Assembly (NCBI GenBank): GCA_038886595.1
Contig: JAWALV010000004.1
Span: 1 to 24,526 of the forward strand
DNA length: 24,526 bases
From: CAKZRD01 sp038886595
GTDB taxonomy: Archaea > Nanobdellota > Nanobdellia > Pacearchaeales > GW2011-AR1
Direction: 5' to 3'
Numbering within the stretch: position 1 is the first letter of the stretch; the number at the start of each line of letters is the position of its first letter. The position numbers were made by a program, and so were the translations under genes. This document shows positions 21,272 through 24,526 of the stretch, in pieces. The notes under the pieces are model-generated. The model was not told where the DNA came from, did no database searches, and saw nothing but the letters and a program-made list of their open reading frames with translations.

Positions 21272-21906
21272 TTTATTTTTTTTACCAATTTAAATAAAGC
21301 TTCATAAAACTTGTCCATACCTTGACCGGTTTTTGCTGAAACTCCAACAACTTCATATTCTGGAAATGCATTTATAACTCTTTTAACATTTGCCTTTTTT
21401 AAATCTATTTTATTTGCAACTATTATTAAAGGTATTTTCCTTGCCGCTAAATTTCCAACTATAGTTATATTTACTTGGGAATAGGGATTAGCTGTTGCAT
21501 CTAATAAAACAACAACTGCATCCATATCATCTAACCATTTTATAGATTCTATTATTCCTTGTGTAGCTTCTCGTGCTCTATTCTGTGCCTCTTTTCTTGA
21601 TAATCCGAATTTTAAAAAATCTTCAAAATCTATTTTTGTAGCTATCCCAGGAGTATCTATTATTTTCAATTGAAGCTTTTTTCCATCTTTTTCGATTATG
21701 ACCTTTTCTTTAAACTGAATTTCTCTTGTTTCATGAGGTATATTACTTACTTTTCCTAATTCTTCACCAGTCCAATCTAAACAAATTCTGTTTGCCAAAC
21801 TAGTTTTTCCCGCATTAGGCGGACCATAAAAACCCAACTTTATTTCTTTTCTTTTTTTAAATAATAGATTCATCAACTTTTTTTTTATCTCTTCTATAAA
21901 TTTCAT
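21268..21906 (-). CDS. Era-like small GTPase
   Basis: This 212-residue protein has all five G motifs: G1 GPPNAGKTS (28-36), a G2 threonine at about residue 60 in NIPHETREI, G3 DTPG (84-87), G4 NKID (165-168) and G5 SAK (190-192). The N-terminal helix (1-20) is basic-amphipathic (KFIEEIKKKLMNLLFKKRK) and could contact membrane or a partner. There is no KH domain as in bacterial Era, so this belongs to the stand-alone archaeal Era/Der-like group within TRAFAC GTPases (COG1100-type). It overlaps the surface-protein gene upstream and the DUF2073 gene downstream by 4 bases each. That is tight coupling of a GTPase to a large secreted protein and a family of unknown function. Confidence 0.92.
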   Translation of the reverse strand: MKFIEEIKKKLMNLLFKKRKEIKLGFYGPPNAGKTSLANRICLDWTGEELGKVSNIPHETREIQFKEKVIIEKDGKKLQLKIIDTPGIATKIDFEDFLKFGLSRKEAQNRAREATQGIIESIKWLDDMDAVVVLLDATANPYSQVNITIVGNLAARKIPLIIVANKIDLKKANVKRVINAFPEYEVVGVSAKTGQGMDKFYEALFKLVKKIK

Positions 21907-24526
21907 TTTTTCTGAAATAAGATTTTAATTTTCTCTACAGGTATTATTTCATAAGGTCTTGTTCTTTCACCTTTTGCTTTTTTTGCAGCATATTCTGCCT
22001 GTTCTTTAGACCAACCTGCTTTTATTAACTTTTGTATTGCCTCTTGTCTACTTAAACCTTTCTCTTCATAAGATTTAAAAAAAGAAATAACATTTAACAA
22101 ATCTCTTTCTGATTTAAATAATTTCTTTTCATAACCTTTTTTAAGGTTTATCTGGATTATAGTATAAATAACTAAAAAAACTAAAAAAATTAGAATTAAT
22201 AAAGGAATAGAAATATGCCAAGGTTTACAATCGTTCCTACAATTTTTATAGTCTTCTCCTAATTTTTTTTCACAAATACTATTAAAATTACATGCATCGA
22301 TTTTTTCAACAAAGGAAAAGTTTTTTAAACTTAAAGGAATAACATAAAAAGAAGGTTCTTTATTTCCCTTAGTAATTATTTTTATTTCATAATCATTATT
22401 CTTTTTCAAATTTAGAACTTTGAAATTTCCAAAAGAAGAAAATTGATGAGAAGAAGAAGTTATATTTTCTGCCTCAATAAAAAATATAGAATCTTCGTTC
22501 GGTTTTAGATAAAAGGTAGAAATAATAATACTATCAAAAAAAACATTTTTTTCATCTAATAAATCAATCTTTGTTATTGATTTTTTGTTAGTTTCTATAT
22601 CTTGCCTTATGTTCCAATTATAAACATAATCTTTATAACGAGTATCACCTGAATAATTTTTTTCAATTACAAGTCTAATTAAATCTGATGGAATATCTTT
22701 TACAAAAAGTACGTCTTCTTTTATTTCTACTTTAATTTTAGAAGGTATATTTATTTTGTAAATCATATTAGTTATATTTAATATTTCACTATGATTTTCA
22801 GCCAAAGATAATTTAGCACTTAAATCTTGCAATTGGTTCTTTAAAAAACTTAGAGATAAAGAAGAATCTAAATCATTAAAAATTGAGGAAAAATTATTTT
22901 TTAATTCAAAAATAAGCTTAGTTAAAGAAGCGTTTTTTGAAGATAAAATTTGAAGAGTAATATTTTTTGAGGCAAAAACTACAACAGTAAAATTGACTGT
23001 TGAACTAACTCCTTTATTGTTTGTTAAAGTTAAAACAATAGTTTGTTCTCCTACTTCTGAAAAACTATGATTAACTTTAGAAATATTAGTAAACTTTGTA
23101 ATATTCTCTTTTACAAAAAACCACTTAAAAGAAGTTATATTATCTCTCAATAAATAATCTGCATATATAGTTACATTTATCCCAACAGGAAAAATTTTTG
23201 GATAAAGATCCTTTATTATTGGTCTAGAAGAAACATTTATTCTTTCTGAAAAAAGAAAAACTCTCCCGTAATCATTAGATAAATAAAATGATAAATTTAT
23301 ATTATTGCCTTCTCTTCTTAGAGTAAAATTAGATGGAAAAAGATTAAGATTCCCAGAAAAACTTTCTAAAGGAAATCTTAAAGAAAGATTAAAAATTTCT
23401 TGATTAGAAGTAATCCCAGATGAAGAAGAATAAGAGATTCCAGTATTTCTTTGTAAAACTGTTAAATTTTGATTTGAACCTAAAAAAGATATCGGGATAA
23501 TACATCCAAAAGAACAATTTCTTTTATAAAATTTATTTATATAATTATTTATTACATTAACTACTTCAAAATTATTCTGGTCCTCTTTTAAGAAAATTTG
23601 TCCATTGAAAGGTGAATAAGAAGGTACTCTTAAAAATAGATAATAATCTCCAACGGGATTTGTAAAAGAACTATCAAAATAACCACAAGAAGAATTTTTT
23701 CTTGGTTGATAGCCCAAATAAATATCGACAACAGAGTTTGAAGAAATACATACATAATACTCCCCACTATTTAATTCTCTTTCAAAGGTTATATTACAAG
23801 AGTTTGAATTTAAAGACATAAAAGTGCAACTTCCTACTTCTTCTCTCCTTCTATCTAATAAAGAAAGTCTTAACAGAGAATTCAAATTATTTGGATTTGA
23901 GAAATTTGCCCCCAACAAAAACTTCTTTGTTTGTGGGACATTAGTTATTTTTTCACAATATCTTCTATCTGATATTTTTTTATCGAAAGAAATTGAAGAA
24001 GATAAATCAAAACAACCATAACTCAAGAACCTTACAAAGTTATTGGTATGTTCACTAAAATTCCACACGTTTCTTCCAGCAACAAAAATCTGTAAAGGAG
24101 TTGAATTTGATTCTTGAAAAGAAGTGCTTAAATTCAATTTAAAATCATCTAATCTTGAAAAAGAGTTTTCTCTTATTTCAAAACCTATTAATTCTTCTTT
24201 ATTTTCTTCTAATCTTATAGTATGCGGATATGAAAGTTGTAAATTTTTTGTAAAGATTCTCGCGCAATCAAAAGTTTCACAAGAAAAACTTTTTCCATTG
24301 AATTTTAATAATTCTCTTAGAGAAATATTATGACCTTCATTAGTCTCTAAAAAAGAATTAGATGGAACATTAGAAAAATTTAAAAAAATTGTGAGATTTA
24401 ATCTATCCCCTATTAAATAATTCTTTTGAGAACTAACTATTGAAGCATTAAATATGTTTGGAGAAACAAAAGGAAAAAAATTTAAAAAAAGTATAATTCC
24501 TAGTCCTACTAAAAATAAAAGGCTTT
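21903..24526 (-). CDS. Large secreted surface protein with one membrane helix and a cytoplasmic tail (start outside window)
   Basis: The frame stays open to the window edge; 873 residues are visible and probably only a few are missing. The first complete codons encode SLLFLVGLGIILFLNFF, a signal-peptide hydrophobic core. The ectodomain is Ser/Asn/Phe-rich with many N-x-S/T sites. A PKD/immunoglobulin-like domain is likely around residues 430-515 (VGEQTIVLTLTNNKG). Before the membrane helix lies a Cys knot-like CNFNSICEKKLGEDYKNCRNDC-type motif (about 745-766). The helix spans about 769-793. The 80-residue cytoplasmic tail contains LSRQEAIQKLIKAGWSKEQ (about 824-842), a UBA-like helical pattern. 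A TTG at 24137 could be mistaken for the start but is internal. Overlap with the GTPase gene suggests that the tail may talk to it (inference). Confidence 0.85.
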   Translation of the reverse strand, partial: SLLFLVGLGIILFLNFFPFVSPNIFNASIVSSQKNYLIGDRLNLTIFLNFSNVPSNSFLETNEGHNISLRELLKFNGKSFSCETFDCARIFTKNLQLSYPHTIRLEENKEELIGFEIRENSFSRLDDFKLNLSTSFQESNSTPLQIFVAGRNVWNFSEHTNNFVRFLSYGCFDLSSSISFDKKISDRRYCEKITNVPQTKKFLLGANFSNPNNLNSLLRLSLLDRRREEVGSCTFMSLNSNSCNITFERELNSGEYYVCISSNSVVDIYLGYQPRKNSSCGYFDSSFTNPVGDYYLFLRVPSYSPFNGQIFLKEDQNNFEVVNVINNYINKFYKRNCSFGCIIPISFLGSNQNLTVLQRNTGISYSSSSGITSNQEIFNLSLRFPLESFSGNLNLFPSNFTLRREGNNINLSFYLSNDYGRVFLFSERINVSSRPIIKDLYPKIFPVGINVTIYADYLLRDNITSFKWFFVKENITKFTNISKVNHSFSEVGEQTIVLTLTNNKGVSSTVNFTVVVFASKNITLQILSSKNASLTKLIFELKNNFSSIFNDLDSSLSLSFLKNQLQDLSAKLSLAENHSEILNITNMIYKINIPSKIKVEIKEDVLFVKDIPSDLIRLVIEKNYSGDTRYKDYVYNWNIRQDIETNKKSITKIDLLDEKNVFFDSIIISTFYLKPNEDSIFFIEAENITSSSHQFSSFGNFKVLNLKKNNDYEIKIITKGNKEPSFYVIPLSLKNFSFVEKIDACNFNSICEKKLGEDYKNCRNDCKPWHISIPLLILIFLVFLVIYTIIQINLKKGYEKKLFKSERDLLNVISFFKSYEEKGLSRQEAIQKLIKAGWSKEQAEYAAKKAKGERTRPYEIIPVEKIKILFQKK

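Noticed and set aside
24135..24137. TTG as the start of the large surface protein
   Set aside because: The frame continues without a stop for 129 codons to the window edge and there encodes a signal-peptide-like hydrophobic stretch.
1..24526. CRISPR arrays, insertion sequences, tRNA/rRNA genes
   Set aside because: No regularly spaced repeats, transposase-like frames, cloverleaf-like sequences or GC-rich RNA-like islands were seen by eye; a covariance-model scan would be needed to exclude small RNAs.

Overview
This window looks like a stretch of chromosome from a very AT-rich archaeon. The gene content is archaeal throughout: TFB, TFS, aIF5B, aIF1, eS4, eS6, eL19, eL32, class III signal peptides and TATA boxes about 27 nt upstream of start codons. 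Many proteins are short for their families, intergenic gaps are small, and lysine/isoleucine-rich proteins dominate. There are also small DPANN-style membrane proteins and several secreted proteins of unknown function. Together these suggest a DPANN lineage, perhaps Pacearchaeota/Woesearchaeota-like. The domain Archaea is secure; the phylum is inference.

Layout. (1) 1-1157, minus: 5' part of gyrB, cut by the window edge. (2) 1288-2062, plus: a small coiled-coil protein and ribosomal protein eS6, each with its own TATA box. (3) 5096-2055, minus: a type IV pilus-like cassette of three pilin-like proteins and a secretion ATPase, ending tail-to-tail against eS6. (4) 16454-5149, minus: one nearly gapless S10/spc ribosomal superoperon, in the order uL3, uL4, uL23, uL2, uS19, uL22, uS3, uL29, aIF1, uS17, uL14, uL24, eS4, uL5, uS14, uS8, uL6, eL32, eL19, uL18, a small membrane protein, uS5, uL30, uL15. 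The usual next gene, secY, is absent and the pilin cassette stands there instead. (5) 16861-16553, minus: transcript cleavage factor TFS. (6) 16960-19636, plus: TFB and aIF5B. (7) 24526-19641, minus: a cluster with a large surface protein (start just outside the window), an Era-like GTPase, a DUF2073 protein, a cysteine-rich membrane-anchored protein and a DUF2072-type zinc ribbon.

How it works together. Most of the window is core transcription and translation machinery. Two modules concern the cell surface: the pilin/ATPase cassette, and the cluster in which an archaeal GTPase trio of unknown function is interleaved with two secreted, membrane-anchored proteins. The second is the best candidate for an undescribed system.

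Expression signals. First genes of transcription units have a TATA-like box 25-29 nt from the start codon and almost no leader, so they are probably leaderless. Several internal operon genes instead have Shine-Dalgarno sequences (GGAGG type). The uL3 superoperon is the exception: its TATA candidates lie further upstream and a 33-base imperfect palindrome sits between them and the start codon. No tRNA, rRNA, CRISPR array or insertion sequence was seen. No gene-free stretch exceeds 300 bases; the largest is 1158-1287, which holds two divergent promoters.
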